Position numbers and translations under genes: made by a program | Shown here: positions 63,899 to 64,000 of the stretch, piece after piece | Layout of the letters: each line of letters starts with the position of its first letter | How positions within the stretch are numbered: the first letter of the stretch is position 1 | The notes under the pieces: generated by a model | Databases searched by the model: none | Told to the model about the DNA's origin: nothing | Seen by the model: the letters and a program-made list of their open reading frames with translations, nothing else | From: Terriglobia bacterium | Lineage (GTDB): Bacteria; Acidobacteriota; UBA6911 | Length of the DNA: 64,000 nt | Direction of reading: 5' to 3' | Assembly: GCA_020072565.1 (NCBI GenBank) | Contig: JAIQGI010000006.1 | Coordinates: forward strand, 1 to 64,000

Positions 63899-64000
63899 TC
63901 GATGTCAACCGATGGGAGCGCTGTCGCGTACCATGCGCCGAGGGATTGATTTTTCAATCAGAATCCGGAAGATTCATGTTCGCTCACTCGATCGCTCAGC
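63899..64000 (+). pseudogene. Second copy of the LolA-like gene with internal deletion, running off the edge
   Basis: 63904-63934 repeats the region upstream of the LolA-like gene (20754-20784) with three differences in 31 bases, and the GGAAGATTCATG start region is shared. From ATG 63976 the sequence jumps to the internal MFAHSIAQ segment found at 21437 in the other copy. The joint lies at TCATGTT, a 7-base word present at both ends of the deleted segment (20816 and 21434). Confidence 0.65.

Overview
The window looks like a chromosomal segment from an uncultured or little-studied bacterium, most likely an Acidobacteriota. This is inferred from a MacB/FtsX-type orphan permease, a Ser/Thr kinase fused to a TolB-like domain and TPRs, outer-membrane proteins, and dense two-component genes. 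No rRNA or tRNA gene was recognised.

Left part (1-23.3 kb): housekeeping and signalling genes. These are a clostripain-like (C11) secreted peptidase, a truncated ABC-type permease, a beta-barrel protein, an M14 carboxypeptidase and a Tat-type class V aminotransferase. A four-gene, stop/start-overlapping or closely spaced response-regulator/histidine-kinase operon follows, then a PAS response regulator, a large hybrid histidine kinase, a Ser/Thr kinase, a LolA-like protein and a SEC-C protein. Decayed gene pieces lie between them.

Middle (23.5-33.5 kb): a belt of toxin-antitoxin modules (AbrB-PIN, two RHH-MazF pairs, FitA-type/PIN, RelE and HicB remnants), a MITE-like repeat block, a WYL regulator, a CARF protein of the NE0113/TIGR02584 type, and much gene debris that includes the N-terminus of a lost Cas3.

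CRISPR island (33.6-63.6 kb): a type I-B interference operon (cas8b-cas7-cas5-cas3) ends in an unusual Cas6 made only of the Cas6-like half of Csb2. A complete type III-B operon follows (cmr1-cmr6, then a Card1/Can2 nuclease and a Csx3 ring nuclease). After a second toxin-antitoxin belt (Phd/RelE, BrnTA, HicAB) come cas2, a cas4-cas1 fusion and one array of about 116 repeats of 36 nt. Each repeat contains a perfect 20-nt palindrome. No other array is in the window, so both effector modules probably draw on this one. The array ends against the stump of a PIN-domain gene.

How the parts may work together (inference): Cas4-1/Cas2 add spacers at the cas side of the array; the Csb2-type Cas6 processes the transcript; Cascade/Cas3 attacks DNA; Cmr attacks RNA and, through an intact GGDD palm, makes cyclic oligoadenylate. 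That signal would switch on Card1, be removed by Csx3, and possibly be read by the CARF-winged-helix protein at 28.5 kb.
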